Source: Verrucomicrobiota bacterium
GTDB taxonomy: Bacteria > Verrucomicrobiota > Verrucomicrobiia > Opitutales > Opitutaceae
Assembly: GCA_023399155.1 (NCBI GenBank)
Contig: JAEWQP010000004.1
Location: 1-64,000 of the forward strand
Direction of reading: 5' to 3'
DNA length: 64,000 nucleotides
The notes beneath the pieces were generated by a model. The model saw nothing but the letters and a program-made list of their open reading frames with translations. It searched no databases and was not told the origin of the DNA. Each line of letters opens with the position of its first letter. Within the stretch, counting starts at the first letter, position 1. The position numbers and the translations under genes are program-made. Shown in pieces: positions 34,837 to 43,703 of the stretch.

Positions 34837-36144
34837 TCAGCGGCGCCAGAGGGTGATGCGCCCAATGTTGACGTGAGGGGCGAAGATGTAGAAGCCCCCG
34901 GTGGCGAGAACGGGGGCGCCGTCGCCATCGAAGTCACCCGCGGCCAGCGTGACCTGGTCCTTGGGCCCATAGGCGAGGATGTTGGGCTCGAAGTTGAACC
35001 GGCCGTCATTGCGAAACCACATCATGGATACGACGCGCGGGTTTTTCTTGTCCCAGTCCGAGTAGGCCGAGACGGCGACGACGTCCATGTGGCCGTCCCG
35101 GTCGAGATCGACGCTCACGGGGCTGTAGGCGCCGGGAAGGTCGCCGATGCGATGGTAGCGGAAGAAGCCGCCGCCGGTGTTTTCCAGCCACTGCACGCCG
35201 TGCCAGGGGCGCGGTCCGGGCAGGGCGGCGGGGCCGAAGCCGTCGCCGTTGGTGTAGAGAATGTCGGGGCGCCCGTCGCTGTTGAGATCGGTCAGGAAGA
35301 TGCCGCTGCTGCCGTAGTCCTCGTTGGTCGAGCCCCAGATGCGCTTCGTCGCGAACGCACCCCCGGTGTTTTCGAAGTAATAGATCTCCTCCCACTGCTG
35401 GGAAACGAGCGCGACGATGTCGGGCCGCCGGTCGCCGTTGAAGTCGTCGACGAGCACGTTGATCGCGCCGGAAAGTTCGAGGAGCACGTGTTCGGCAAAC
35501 GTCCACGGACCGGTGCGCTCGAGCCAGCGGATCTCCCCCTGATCGTATCCAAATTGTCCCACGGCGAGGTCGATCCGGCCGTCACCGTTGAAATCGTCGG
35601 CGCGCACATCGGTGACGCGGGAGGTGTGGTCGAGCACGACGTGCGGCGTGAAAGCCTGGCGACCGTCGTTCTCAAGGATGACGACGGAGCCGATCTTGTC
35701 GTTGTTGGGAAACACGTAGCCCATGAGCGACACGAGGAGGTCGTCGTCGCCGTCCGCATCCATGTCGGCGGCCTCGACGTGGACAGGCGCGAGCTGGTCG
35801 GTGGCGATGGTGATTTCCTCGAACCTGCCGCGCTGGACCTGGCGCAGCCAGAAGATCCGATTCTCCTGGGACTCGCAGCCGATGAGGTCGAGCAGGCCGT
35901 CGCGATCGAGGTCCACCGGTGTGAGGTGCGCGATCCAGGGTGGCGCGGCGAGCGGAGCGCCGACCTGCTCGGCGCGAAGGTAGCCGGTGTTTTCCACGGG
36001 GGCGTGGCGCACGTGCCGTGTGGATGCGCCGGCGGCAGAGCGGCGCTGGGGCGCGGGATCGCACGCCGTGAGGGCGAACGCGAGTGTGGCGACGGCGGGA
36101 AGGAACAGCCTTACAACGTGTCGACGGATCGGGCGGAGCATCAT
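34837..36144 (-). CDS. FG-GAP/VCBS repeat lipoprotein, copy 2
   Basis: A 435-residue lipoprotein with lipobox FALTAC (Cys28) and propeller loops DLDRDGLLDL, DMDADGDDDL, DFNGDGRIDL, DLNSDGRPDI and DLDRDGHMDV. It is the first gene after the terminator that closes the TonB receptor gene. The start region contains the palindrome ATGTATACAT directly before MMLRPI. Long identical segments with copy 1 (e.g. GSTNEDYGSSG, NGDGFGPAA, GPRPWHGVQWLEN) show a recent or strongly conserved duplication. Likely surface-exposed; function unknown. Confidence 0.88.
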   Translation of the reverse strand: MMLRPIRRHVVRLFLPAVATLAFALTACDPAPQRRSAAGASTRHVRHAPVENTGYLRAEQVGAPLAAPPWIAHLTPVDLDRDGLLDLIGCESQENRIFWLRQVQRGRFEEITIATDQLAPVHVEAADMDADGDDDLLVSLMGYVFPNNDKIGSVVILENDGRQAFTPHVVLDHTSRVTDVRADDFNGDGRIDLAVGQFGYDQGEIRWLERTGPWTFAEHVLLELSGAINVLVDDFNGDRRPDIVALVSQQWEEIYYFENTGGAFATKRIWGSTNEDYGSSGIFLTDLNSDGRPDILYTNGDGFGPAALPGPRPWHGVQWLENTGGGFFRYHRIGDLPGAYSPVSVDLDRDGHMDVVAVSAYSDWDKKNPRVVSMMWFRNDGRFNFEPNILAYGPKDQVTLAAGDFDGDGAPVLATGGFYIFAPHVNIGRITLWRR

Positions 36145-36256
36145 GTATACATTCTGATCATACGCGGGCCGGGAGCCCGGTGCCGGATCTTAGCGTGGGT
36201 GAGCATGCGCGAACGCCCGCGGGGTGGCGACAGCAAAGCCGCCGGCAACGGCGAAG

Positions 36257-36289
36257 AAAAAAGGGGCGCCGGAACCGATCCGGCGCCCC
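36257..36289 (-). terminator. Rho-independent terminator of the TonB receptor gene
   Basis: Read on the minus strand, GGGGCGCCGGA-TCGGT-TCCGGCGCCCC is an 11-base perfect stem with a 5-base loop, followed by six Ts. It lies about 50 bases after the receptor stop and 113 bases before the FG-GAP copy 2 start. It should end the receptor transcript, so the FG-GAP/TPR/GH5 run needs readthrough or its own promoter. Confidence 0.85.
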
Positions 36290-36341
36290 GTGAGGGTGAG
36301 ATGGTCGGGACAGGAATTCGCGACCTACTACCCAGTACCAA

Positions 36342-37814
36342 TTAGAACGAGAACGTGTTGGTGAGCGTCCACGACGTGAGGTCGGGGATGCGCGACACCG
36401 CAGGCGAGCCGTCCGGCTGGACTGTGACCGGGATCAAGCCCTCGTCCGCGAAGAGATTGCGGACGTTGAGCTGGATGCGCCAGTCGACCTTCTCGGTCAG
36501 CTTGCGGCTGTAGCCGACCCACATGTCGATGTTGCGCTCGCTCGGTCCCATGTAGGGATCGGTGAGGTCAAACGCGCGCGGGTCGTTGATCGTGGCGCCC
36601 GGGAGAACCGGGTAGCCGATGATCTGCTTGTCCTGCCAGCGGTAGCTGCCGCCGATGTTGAAGCCGCGGAGCATGCCCTCGTTGAACGAGTAGTTCGCCA
36701 CGAGGTTGAAGCGCCACGGACGCAGTTCGGGAACGTTCGAGTTCTCCTGGATGCGGTAGAGCCAGTACGGTCCCATGAACTCACGGCCGAACTTGCCGCG
36801 GAGCGACTCGCCCGGGCTGTATCCGCCGTTCCAGAACCGCACGTCGCCGATCACGCCGACCTGCTGGCCCTGGTAGGTGACCGGGGTGTTGTAGACGGCC
36901 CAGCGGGACTCGACCCAGTCGACCAGCGACTGCGCCATGTTGAGGCGCGTGGCGTCGGTCTTGGCGGCGTTGATCGCGATGTTCAGGCCGCGGATCGGCT
37001 GGGCGGCGAGCTCGAACTCCACGCCCTTCGAGAGGGTGTCGCCCGTGATCGTCAGGCCCGGGGGCTGGGTGCCGGTGAGGAACGGCGTGCTGGCGCCGGG
37101 CTCGACGTTCTGCAGCGAGGCGACGTTGATGTTCCAGAGCTGGTACCACGAGGCCGGCAAGGCGGTGTCGAAGTACGCCTGGGAGATCGCGTCACCCACG
37201 GCCTGGGCGTAGGCGGTCTGCTCGTCGGTCCAGCCGCCCTCGGGCGTATCCATCGCTACGATACCCGTGGGGTCGTAGCCGTTGGTGTAGTCGGCCCAGC
37301 CGCCGGAACGACCGCGCTGGAGGTTGGCCCAGGCGAAGGACTGCGCCCAGGCCTCGGCGCCCCAGATCATGTAGGTGCCACCGAAGTTGTCGAGGGCGGC
37401 GTTCTTCACCGTCGTCTCGTACCAGGTCACCTTCAGGCTGACCTTGTCGTCGAGCGTGTTGATGGCGAAGCCGTAGTCCTTGGTCTTGCCGTCGGGCGAA
37501 CCGATCGGGTCGCCGTAGACATCCACGCGGCCGGCGGCCGGCTCGACGTTGCTGGAGCGGTTGTAGTAGAGCGACACGTTTGTGCGCCAGGGCATGCGGT
37601 CACGGATCGACCGCGGCGTGTGCAGCACGAAGCTCCAGCTGTTCGAACGGCTCGAACTGCGGAAGCTGGGATCGTCGGGAAGGCGGAACACCTCGCGGTC
37701 GAGGATGACCGTCTCGCTGTCGGCGAACAGGGGCGCGGAGGACATCGCATAGTACTTCTGCTTGTCCACGCGGAAGCCGAAGCTCGGCACGAAGATCCCG
37801 TCCCACATGTACAT
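36342..37814 (-). CDS. TonB-dependent receptor, C-terminal part (after in-frame TGA)
   Basis: The 490 codons continue the same reading frame as the gene at 37818-39989: after its TGA come CAG and then this ATG (MYMWDGIFVPSFGFRVDK). The content is the C-terminal half of an outer-membrane beta-barrel and ends with Phe (TLTNTFSF) as barrels do. There is no signal peptide and no plausible ribosome-binding site, so this is not an independent gene. It is the 3' part of one receptor gene of about 1,215 codons broken by a single nonsense codon. Confidence 0.85.
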   Translation of the reverse strand: MYMWDGIFVPSFGFRVDKQKYYAMSSAPLFADSETVILDREVFRLPDDPSFRSSSRSNSWSFVLHTPRSIRDRMPWRTNVSLYYNRSSNVEPAAGRVDVYGDPIGSPDGKTKDYGFAINTLDDKVSLKVTWYETTVKNAALDNFGGTYMIWGAEAWAQSFAWANLQRGRSGGWADYTNGYDPTGIVAMDTPEGGWTDEQTAYAQAVGDAISQAYFDTALPASWYQLWNINVASLQNVEPGASTPFLTGTQPPGLTITGDTLSKGVEFELAAQPIRGLNIAINAAKTDATRLNMAQSLVDWVESRWAVYNTPVTYQGQQVGVIGDVRFWNGGYSPGESLRGKFGREFMGPYWLYRIQENSNVPELRPWRFNLVANYSFNEGMLRGFNIGGSYRWQDKQIIGYPVLPGATINDPRAFDLTDPYMGPSERNIDMWVGYSRKLTEKVDWRIQLNVRNLFADEGLIPVTVQPDGSPAVSRIPDLTSWTLTNTFSF

Positions 37815-37817
37815 CTG

Positions 37818-39989
37818 TCAGTTCGCCGCATACGAGTCGGTGATGGCCTTGTTCAGGCCGGCACCGGTGGTGAGCCAATCGCGGTCGCCCTCGGCGTCGC
37901 TGAGGATGTTCAGCTGGTAGTCCGGGCCGGCCCAGCCCCGGTAGTTGGCCGGGTTCTCGACTTGCGTGACCGTCTGGCCGTACTGGTTTACCCAGGCGTC
38001 GCCCGGATTCACCGCATTGTTCGTCCAGTCCATGCTGAAGCTCGGAAGCGCGCCGCCCCTGGCAATCTGCTTGGCCTGGATACGCTGGATCTCGGCACCG
38101 GAGATCGTGGCGCGACCCGCCAGCGATTCCGAAAGGTAGTTGGCCGTATTCACCGCGCGGTTGCGCAGCACCGGGTCGTCCATGACCTCGAGGCCGTACT
38201 GCAGGTCCGCGGCGTAGCGGAACCAGTTGCGGGTCTCGATCTTCGACTCCTCCTCGCTGAGCAGACCGGTGATGACCGAGCGACCGAGCAGCTTGCCGAT
38301 GAAGTTGTCACCGAGATAGTCCTCGGCATTCAGATCAACGAAGGCCGTGGCGCGCTTGGCATCGCGCCAGGACTTGTAGAGGTTGTTGGCATACTGGTCC
38401 GAGACAATCACCGCGCGGCCGAAGTTCGGATTGATCGAGCCGTCAACCAGGTGGTTGTTCATGTCGATCGTGATGGCCTGGCCGAACTCGGAGGTGAGGT
38501 TGGTCTGGCCGCGATCGTAGATCTGCTTGTCGTACACCAGCTCGAAACCGAACTTGTTATCCATGAACGTCTGCGACAGGGCGACGTTGAAGACATCGAA
38601 GTTCGACCACTCGCGCTTGTTCGGTCCGTCGAGCAGCTGGTTGTAGAAGTCGAAGATCGACCGGTCCGCGAGACGCTCGTCCTTGTAGAAGTCGCCGTTG
38701 GGCACTTCGCCCACGGTACCTTCGAGCACGCTGCGCGGCGTCACGCCGGACATGATGGTCCAGGGCAGCGCCTTCACCACCGAGGTCACGTCCTTGGAGA
38801 GTTCCGCATACTGCAGGTAGCTGGAACCACTGCGCGAGTCGGGGAAGACCGCGAGGACACCGCCGTAGTTGCGCCCGAACGAGCCGATCTTTTTGTTGTA
38901 CCAGTTGGAGTTGTCACCACGGACGCCGGCGCCGAGGTCGCCCGCGGCGCGCAGGGCGGCGATGGTCGGGCCATCGTTGAGGCCGAGCGTCAGCGGGTTG
39001 AGGCCGCCGCCCACGCGGATGGCGTTAAGGTCCGGACGGCTCCACCACGGCGTGATCAAGTCACCCGGCGGCAGGATGCGCGGACGGTTGGCGTCGATCT
39101 CACCCTTCTCATACTTCACGTTGATCTGGGTGCGCGCGCCCTCAAAGCGGAGGAACTCCGGATCGTAGCGCAAGGCACCGAAGATACGCTTGTCGTGATT
39201 GAAGGACGGGTCCTGGCGGTACTTCGTCTCGTCGTCGAGCACGGCGACGCGCACGGCGAGCTCATCCGGGATGATCGCCACGTTCGCGTCGATCGAGCCA
39301 CGCACCGAGCCGTAGCTGCCGACGCGGACCTCGACGTTGCCCGCTGTCTTGAAGGAGGCGGTGTTGACCGAGGCGTTGATGATACCCGCCGGGCTGCCGA
39401 AGCCGAAGAGGATCGCGTTGGGCCCGCGCTGCAGGTCGACGCGGCCCACGTTGTAGGAATCCCACGGAACGTCCGTGAGGAAGAAGTCCCGGGTATTGTC
39501 GGCGGAGGCGAGACCGCGAACGCGCGTCGACTCGTGCGGAGCCATGCGCTGGTTCGTGTCGTCGAGCACGTTGCCATTGCCCAGACCGGCGAAGTTGCCG
39601 CTGATGCCGGCCACTTCGGTGCTGGTCGTGTACTGGAGCAGCGTCTCGTTGTTCGTCGCGCCTGTGTCCTTGAGGAACTCGGCCGTGACGACGCTCACCG
39701 CGGACCCGACGTCCTTGAGATCGGTGCGGATGCGGCTGCCGGCGAGGGTGGCGGTGGCCCGATAGGAGCCCACGTCTTCCTCGGCCGAGACCACGAACGG
39801 GTCGAGGATGACAACTTCATCGTCATCCTCCTGCGGCGTGGCTGTGCTGGCGGCGGGGGATCCGGCGGCGGGAGCGCCCGAGCCGGTGGTCGTGGTCTGC
39901 GCTCCGGCCGGGACGGCCGCGAACGAGAACCAGAGGGCTGTGCAGCACAACGGTGCGCGCAGCAACTCAGCTAGCGTCGGTCTTTTCAT
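37818..39989 (-). CDS. TonB-dependent receptor, N-terminal part (ends at in-frame TGA)
   Basis: The 723-codon part has a signal peptide (MKRPTLAELLRAPLCCTALW to about PAGAQ at 30), the Verrucomicrobia-type signature DEVVILDPFVVSAEEDVGSY, and a plug domain (TLAGSRIRTDLKDVGSAVSV, STRVRGLASADNTRDFFL, RVDLQRGPNAILFGFGSPAG). Only part of the barrel is present before the TGA. The frame then continues intact for 490 more codons. As read, the product would not form a closed barrel. The start at 39989 is chosen because of the signal peptide; the open frame upstream is not protein-like. The gene is 376 bases from a XylR-like regulator on the same strand. Confidence 0.85.
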   Translation of the reverse strand: MKRPTLAELLRAPLCCTALWFSFAAVPAGAQTTTTGSGAPAAGSPAASTATPQEDDDEVVILDPFVVSAEEDVGSYRATATLAGSRIRTDLKDVGSAVSVVTAEFLKDTGATNNETLLQYTTSTEVAGISGNFAGLGNGNVLDDTNQRMAPHESTRVRGLASADNTRDFFLTDVPWDSYNVGRVDLQRGPNAILFGFGSPAGIINASVNTASFKTAGNVEVRVGSYGSVRGSIDANVAIIPDELAVRVAVLDDETKYRQDPSFNHDKRIFGALRYDPEFLRFEGARTQINVKYEKGEIDANRPRILPPGDLITPWWSRPDLNAIRVGGGLNPLTLGLNDGPTIAALRAAGDLGAGVRGDNSNWYNKKIGSFGRNYGGVLAVFPDSRSGSSYLQYAELSKDVTSVVKALPWTIMSGVTPRSVLEGTVGEVPNGDFYKDERLADRSIFDFYNQLLDGPNKREWSNFDVFNVALSQTFMDNKFGFELVYDKQIYDRGQTNLTSEFGQAITIDMNNHLVDGSINPNFGRAVIVSDQYANNLYKSWRDAKRATAFVDLNAEDYLGDNFIGKLLGRSVITGLLSEEESKIETRNWFRYAADLQYGLEVMDDPVLRNRAVNTANYLSESLAGRATISGAEIQRIQAKQIARGGALPSFSMDWTNNAVNPGDAWVNQYGQTVTQVENPANYRGWAGPDYQLNILSDAEGDRDWLTTGAGLNKAITDSYAAN

Positions 39990-40209
39990 GAGGCTTAGAG
40001 GTATTGGGTGCTGTATCTGTCGATCTCGCGCCGCTTCCACGGGAGTGGAAGGACGGCGACGAAAGGGTCCTGGCGGATGAAGTCGTGCCGGGAAACGTAG
40101 ACTGGGGGAGGTCGTGTCGGGGGCCTGACGGAGGAGGGAGAGGGCCGGGGAGAGTGCAGCCCGTGCGATTCTCCGGTTTAACGCCGAATATACACGTCGG
40201 CCCCGGGCA

Positions 40210-40243
40210 TTAAAATGAGGACATTTGTCGTTAAATTGAGGCC
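40210..40243. promoter_or_regulatory. Candidate operator upstream of the TonB receptor gene
   Basis: Two direct repeats, TTAAAATGAGGAC and TTAAATTGAGGCC, start 21 bases apart, two helical turns, an arrangement often bound by AraC/XylR-type regulators. Between and overlapping them is ATTTGTCGTTAAAT (40223-40236), which recurs exactly at 43584-43597 before the sugar transporter. The AT content stands out from the GC-rich surroundings. The site is about 220 bases upstream of the receptor start. The 376-base gap holds no credible gene. Confidence 0.6.
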
Positions 40244-40365
40244 AGTTGCCGATGGCCGTCACGTCCACCCGCGGGCAGACCCGACACCTTTCGACTCAGC
40301 CCGCTCCCCGAAGACGCAGTGCGGGGCGCACCGTGGACCGGGTGGCGCGCAACGCTCCCGCCCGC

Positions 40366-41529
40366 TCAGGAGGCGGAGTGAACCTGCGTCTTTTTGCGGT
40401 AGCCGCCCGGCGACTCACCGGTCAGTCGCTTGAACACGACGCACATGTACTCAACATGTTCGAAACCAGTAAGCTCCGCGATCTTCTTGAGCGGGAAATC
40501 CGTCTCGAAGAGAAGCTGGCGGATCTTGGCGACCTGCACGCGGCGGATCTCCGCCTGCGGGGAACGCCCGAGGTAGCGGCGGAACTTTTTCTCCAGCTGC
40601 GAGCGCGAGGCGTAGGCGTGGCGCAGCACCTGGTCGACCGAGATCCCGCGGCAGGCGTGCTCGCGGATGAAACTGAGCGCAGCCGCCACGTTCTTGTCGT
40701 CGATCGCCAGGATGTCGGTCGAGTGGCGTGTCACGACGCCGACCGGATCGATCCGCGCGTCGACCTCAACGACCGTCCCGCCGGCCATGAGCAGCGAGAG
40801 GGTTTCGGCGGCCCGGTAACCGGACTGGAAGGAATGCGTCGCGACGCTCGACAACGGGGGATAGGCGAGGTCGCAGCGATTGGTGTCGTTGTTGGCGCCG
40901 AGCACCGCCACCTCTTCGGGCACGAGGAGCCCGGCAGCTTGGGCGGCGGCGATCACCTGGAGTGCGCGCAGGTCGTTGCAGGCCATCACAGCCACCGGTT
41001 TGGGCAGGCCCTGCAGCCAGCTGCTGAGCGTCGTCGTCTGCTTCGCGTCCCAGAACGGCGTCAGGTCGCCGGGGTACTCCACGTCGAACACGTCGCAGGT
41101 TTGGTTGGCGAGCCGCAGCCCTTCGACAAAACCATCGCGCCGCTCGCAGGCCCACCCGTCGTTGGTGAAGCCGCAGAAGGCGAAATGGCGATAGCCACGC
41201 TCGATGAAGTGCTCCGCCCCGAGGTGGCCGACCGCGACGTTGTCCGGCCGGATCTTCGGCACGCCGGCGAATATCGGTGTGTCGTTCACATCGACCAGCG
41301 GGAGACCGAGATCGGCACAAGTCTGGACAAGCCCGGGCGTGGTGTGGCGACTGATCACTCCGTGCCACTTGTTGCTGCGCAGCCAGCGCGGATCGTGTTC
41401 CGAACGCGCCTCGTCATCGAGAAACGCCGCCCATGGGCTGTGCGAGCGCTCGTAGTGGGCAATGCCCTGCAGCATCGAGTTGCATTCCTCGAAGCGCGTC
41501 ATGAATACGAGAAGCACCTGCGGTCTCAC
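40366..41529 (-). CDS. XylR-like transcriptional regulator (sugar-binding domain plus AraC HTH)
   Basis: The 387-residue protein has a LacI/PBP-type ligand domain (about 1-275: VLLVFMTRFEECNSMLQGIAHYE, VAVGHLGAEHFIERGYRHFAF, ACNDLRALQVIAAAQAAGLLVPEEVAVLGANND) fused to a C-terminal AraC-type double helix-turn-helix (about 285-385: ISVDQVLRHAYASRSQLEKK, FPLKKIAELTGFEHVEYMCVVFKRLTGESP). This is the layout of E. coli XylR. It lies between the transporter/GH2 genes and the TonB receptor gene, so a sugar-responsive control of the locus is likely. The ligand is not known. Confidence 0.92.
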   Translation of the reverse strand: MRPQVLLVFMTRFEECNSMLQGIAHYERSHSPWAAFLDDEARSEHDPRWLRSNKWHGVISRHTTPGLVQTCADLGLPLVDVNDTPIFAGVPKIRPDNVAVGHLGAEHFIERGYRHFAFCGFTNDGWACERRDGFVEGLRLANQTCDVFDVEYPGDLTPFWDAKQTTTLSSWLQGLPKPVAVMACNDLRALQVIAAAQAAGLLVPEEVAVLGANNDTNRCDLAYPPLSSVATHSFQSGYRAAETLSLLMAGGTVVEVDARIDPVGVVTRHSTDILAIDDKNVAAALSFIREHACRGISVDQVLRHAYASRSQLEKKFRRYLGRSPQAEIRRVQVAKIRQLLFETDFPLKKIAELTGFEHVEYMCVVFKRLTGESPGGYRKKTQVHSAS

Positions 41530-41645
41530 GGGGGGGACGTTGCGGGGGTGCTCCAGGCGTGTCCAACCGCTTGCGCCGCGAGTCCGTTCCCCGCCGCTCG
41601 CGCGATGCGTCGACTGGCCCGTCGGGCTTTCACGCCAGCAGCTGT

Positions 41646-41832
41646 CATGAACTTCGCGGCACGGTGTCTCCTCGGACGGGCGGGTGCTCCGAACCTGCCG
41701 CGAGTGCGGATGGGCCTACTCGGCGCGCTCGGTTCCGGGGCCGCGCCTGCGGCCGACAAGAACGGTCGCGCCGCGAACCGGACCAAGCGCGCCCCGCCTG
41801 CGAGATCGTCTTCGCGAGTGCATGGCACGTTC
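41646..41832 (+). repeat. 187-base repeat family C, copy 1
   Basis: This segment, in the 388-base gap between the transporter and regulator genes, matches the reverse complement of 46281-46467 with about 22 differences in 187 bases and no gaps by my count. It contains an open frame starting MNFAARCLLGRAGAPN, but the frame runs on here and stops at the end of the other copy, and changes fall equally in all codon positions, so it is probably not a gene. Confidence 0.85.
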
Positions 41833-41917
41833 AAGACTGCCCAGTTGGACACCGAGGTCGCTGAGATGAGCGCCGAGTACCCGGATCCGGAGTCCACGGG
41901 AGTTTTCCTGGCCGTCC

Positions 41918-43552
41918 TCAGACCTTCCCACGGGTGGATTCAAGGTCGCGGCGAACCTCGGCGACGCCGGCCTCGGAAAGACCGAACCGTGTCAACGCGA
42001 GGAAGGCGACGGTGAGGCCGGCGATCGGGATGGCGGCGAGGAGGAACCGGATCCAGAAGATCGCCTGCGGGGTCTGGTTCCCGCCCAGGGCGGCGTCGAA
42101 GCCGGTCTTGCCGAGGATCTCGCCCGAGCCCCAGGCGCCGAACGCCATGCCGGCCTTCATGATCCACGAACTGCAGGCGGAAAAGGCCCCCTCGCGGCGC
42201 TTGCCCGTGTCGCGCTCATCGTAGTCGACGATGTCCGCGCCGATCGACCCGAAGAGCATCCAGAATCCCGCTCCCGTGAACGCGATCATGCCCGAGGCGA
42301 AGATCTGTATCCACGGAATGCTGGGCGTGTAGAGCCACCACGTGGAGATGAAGACCAGGATGGCCGAGAGCTGCACCGCGCCCATGGCGATGCGCTTGCC
42401 AAAGCGCCGGGCCACCCAGGCGTAGACGGGGATGCCCAACAGCCCGAACACCATCCCGGAGAGGCCCATCCAGAAATTCCATACACTGCCCGCCGCGACA
42501 TCGCCCCTGCAGACGTAGTAGAACGTCGCGTAATAGCCGAGCGTGCCCACCATGCTCGTGCCGATGCCGTAGGACAGCGCCATCGCCAGATTGGCCCGGA
42601 AGGGGCGGCACTGGAGCGTCTGCCAGAGCGTCTCCTTGATCGAGACCTTCGCCTGGTTTCGACCCACCACGAGCCGCTCGTAGTAACGTTCGCGCACGAC
42701 CAGGAACATGACGATCGCCGCGCCGATCATGATCACGCCCAGAAGGGCGCAGTAGACCTGCGCGCCGATCGCCGTGTTCGGCGCCGCGCCCTCGGGGGCG
42801 GCGGTCCACCCGAAGATCGGGTTGATGACCTCGGCCAGACGCCCGAAGTTCAGCGTGAAGAGCGACGAAAATACGTCCACGAACCATTGCACGGTCTGCC
42901 CGAAGAGCCGGCCCAGCCGCGAACCGGCATCGCTCCAGCTGGCCCCCACCCACACACCGGCGGTGGCAAAGGCGCCGGCGGCGAACATCGCGACCTCCGG
43001 CACCTTCTGCATCGCGCTCTTGATGGAGAACACGCTGGTGCGCTCGTGATAGTCCGGGGTGAGCTCGGCGCCGAGACTCTGGAAGGGCATGTTGAAGCAG
43101 CTGATGATCGGCACGTAGAACGCCAGGGTGCCGACCATGAACCAGAAGTAGACCGGCACGCCGAGGGCCACCTCCCCCTTCCAGTCGGGCGATGCGAGGA
43201 ACAGGATGGGCAGGCACAGCCCTGCCAGCATGCCGCCGATGAGCATGAACGGACGCCGCCGGCCAAAGCGCGTGCGCGTGTTGTCGGAAAGCCACCCAAA
43301 GACCGAGTCCCAGATCGCCTCGAAGAGGAGCTTGAACAGCATCGCCCGGCCGATCCACTCCGGCTTCATCCCGAAGTAGATGTTGAAGACGAGGTAGGCG
43401 AGTCCCGGATACAGCCAGTGGCCCCACATGTCGTGGATGGTGCCGAGGCCGTAGCCTAACTTCTGATACAGGGGGACCTTGTCCTCCCTGGCCACATGCG
43501 GGCCATGCAAAATATCCGTGCCTCGGCCGGGTGCGCTCGCGGTCTCGCTCAT
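41918..43552 (-). CDS. GPH-family (MelB-like) sugar:cation symporter
   Basis: A 544-residue transporter with about 12 transmembrane helices. The N-terminal region (KLGYGLGTIHDMWGHWLYPG) and the loop WDSVFGWLSDNTRTRFGRRRP are hallmarks of the glycoside-pentoside-hexuronide family, as is GADIVDYDERDTGKRREGAF near the C-terminus. Such carriers import oligosaccharides with H+ or Na+. It follows the GH2 gene by about 150 bases, with the candidate operator at 43582-43599 directly upstream. It has a large insertion around residues 200-260 compared with typical MelB proteins. Likely substrate: beta-mannosides, from context. Confidence 0.9.
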   Translation of the reverse strand: MSETASAPGRGTDILHGPHVAREDKVPLYQKLGYGLGTIHDMWGHWLYPGLAYLVFNIYFGMKPEWIGRAMLFKLLFEAIWDSVFGWLSDNTRTRFGRRRPFMLIGGMLAGLCLPILFLASPDWKGEVALGVPVYFWFMVGTLAFYVPIISCFNMPFQSLGAELTPDYHERTSVFSIKSAMQKVPEVAMFAAGAFATAGVWVGASWSDAGSRLGRLFGQTVQWFVDVFSSLFTLNFGRLAEVINPIFGWTAAPEGAAPNTAIGAQVYCALLGVIMIGAAIVMFLVVRERYYERLVVGRNQAKVSIKETLWQTLQCRPFRANLAMALSYGIGTSMVGTLGYYATFYYVCRGDVAAGSVWNFWMGLSGMVFGLLGIPVYAWVARRFGKRIAMGAVQLSAILVFISTWWLYTPSIPWIQIFASGMIAFTGAGFWMLFGSIGADIVDYDERDTGKRREGAFSACSSWIMKAGMAFGAWGSGEILGKTGFDAALGGNQTPQAIFWIRFLLAAIPIAGLTVAFLALTRFGLSEAGVAEVRRDLESTRGKV

Positions 43553-43581
43553 GAATGTATGGGGTAGTTGCGGGTCAGGGC

Positions 43582-43599
43582 TGATTTGTCGTTAAATCA
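43582..43599. promoter_or_regulatory. Candidate operator upstream of the sugar transporter gene
   Basis: TGATTTGTCGTTAAATCA is a palindrome with 6-base arms, 30 bases before the transporter start. Its 14-base core ATTTGTCGTTAAAT is identical to 40223-40236 upstream of the TonB receptor. Two exact copies in control regions of one locus suggest binding by the XylR-like regulator encoded between them. Confidence 0.6.
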
Positions 43600-43703
43600 A
43601 CGTGGGGTCGGCGGAAGCGGGGGTCAATCGCGGAGTCGCGGCCGAGGCCGGGGACACGGTTGCGGGGAGGAAATGCACGCGCCGCCCATCCTTGAGCGAT
43701 CGT

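Noticed and set aside
37620..39974. 784-codon open frame on the plus strand
   Set aside because: Antisense to the split TonB receptor; composition typical of a shadow frame.
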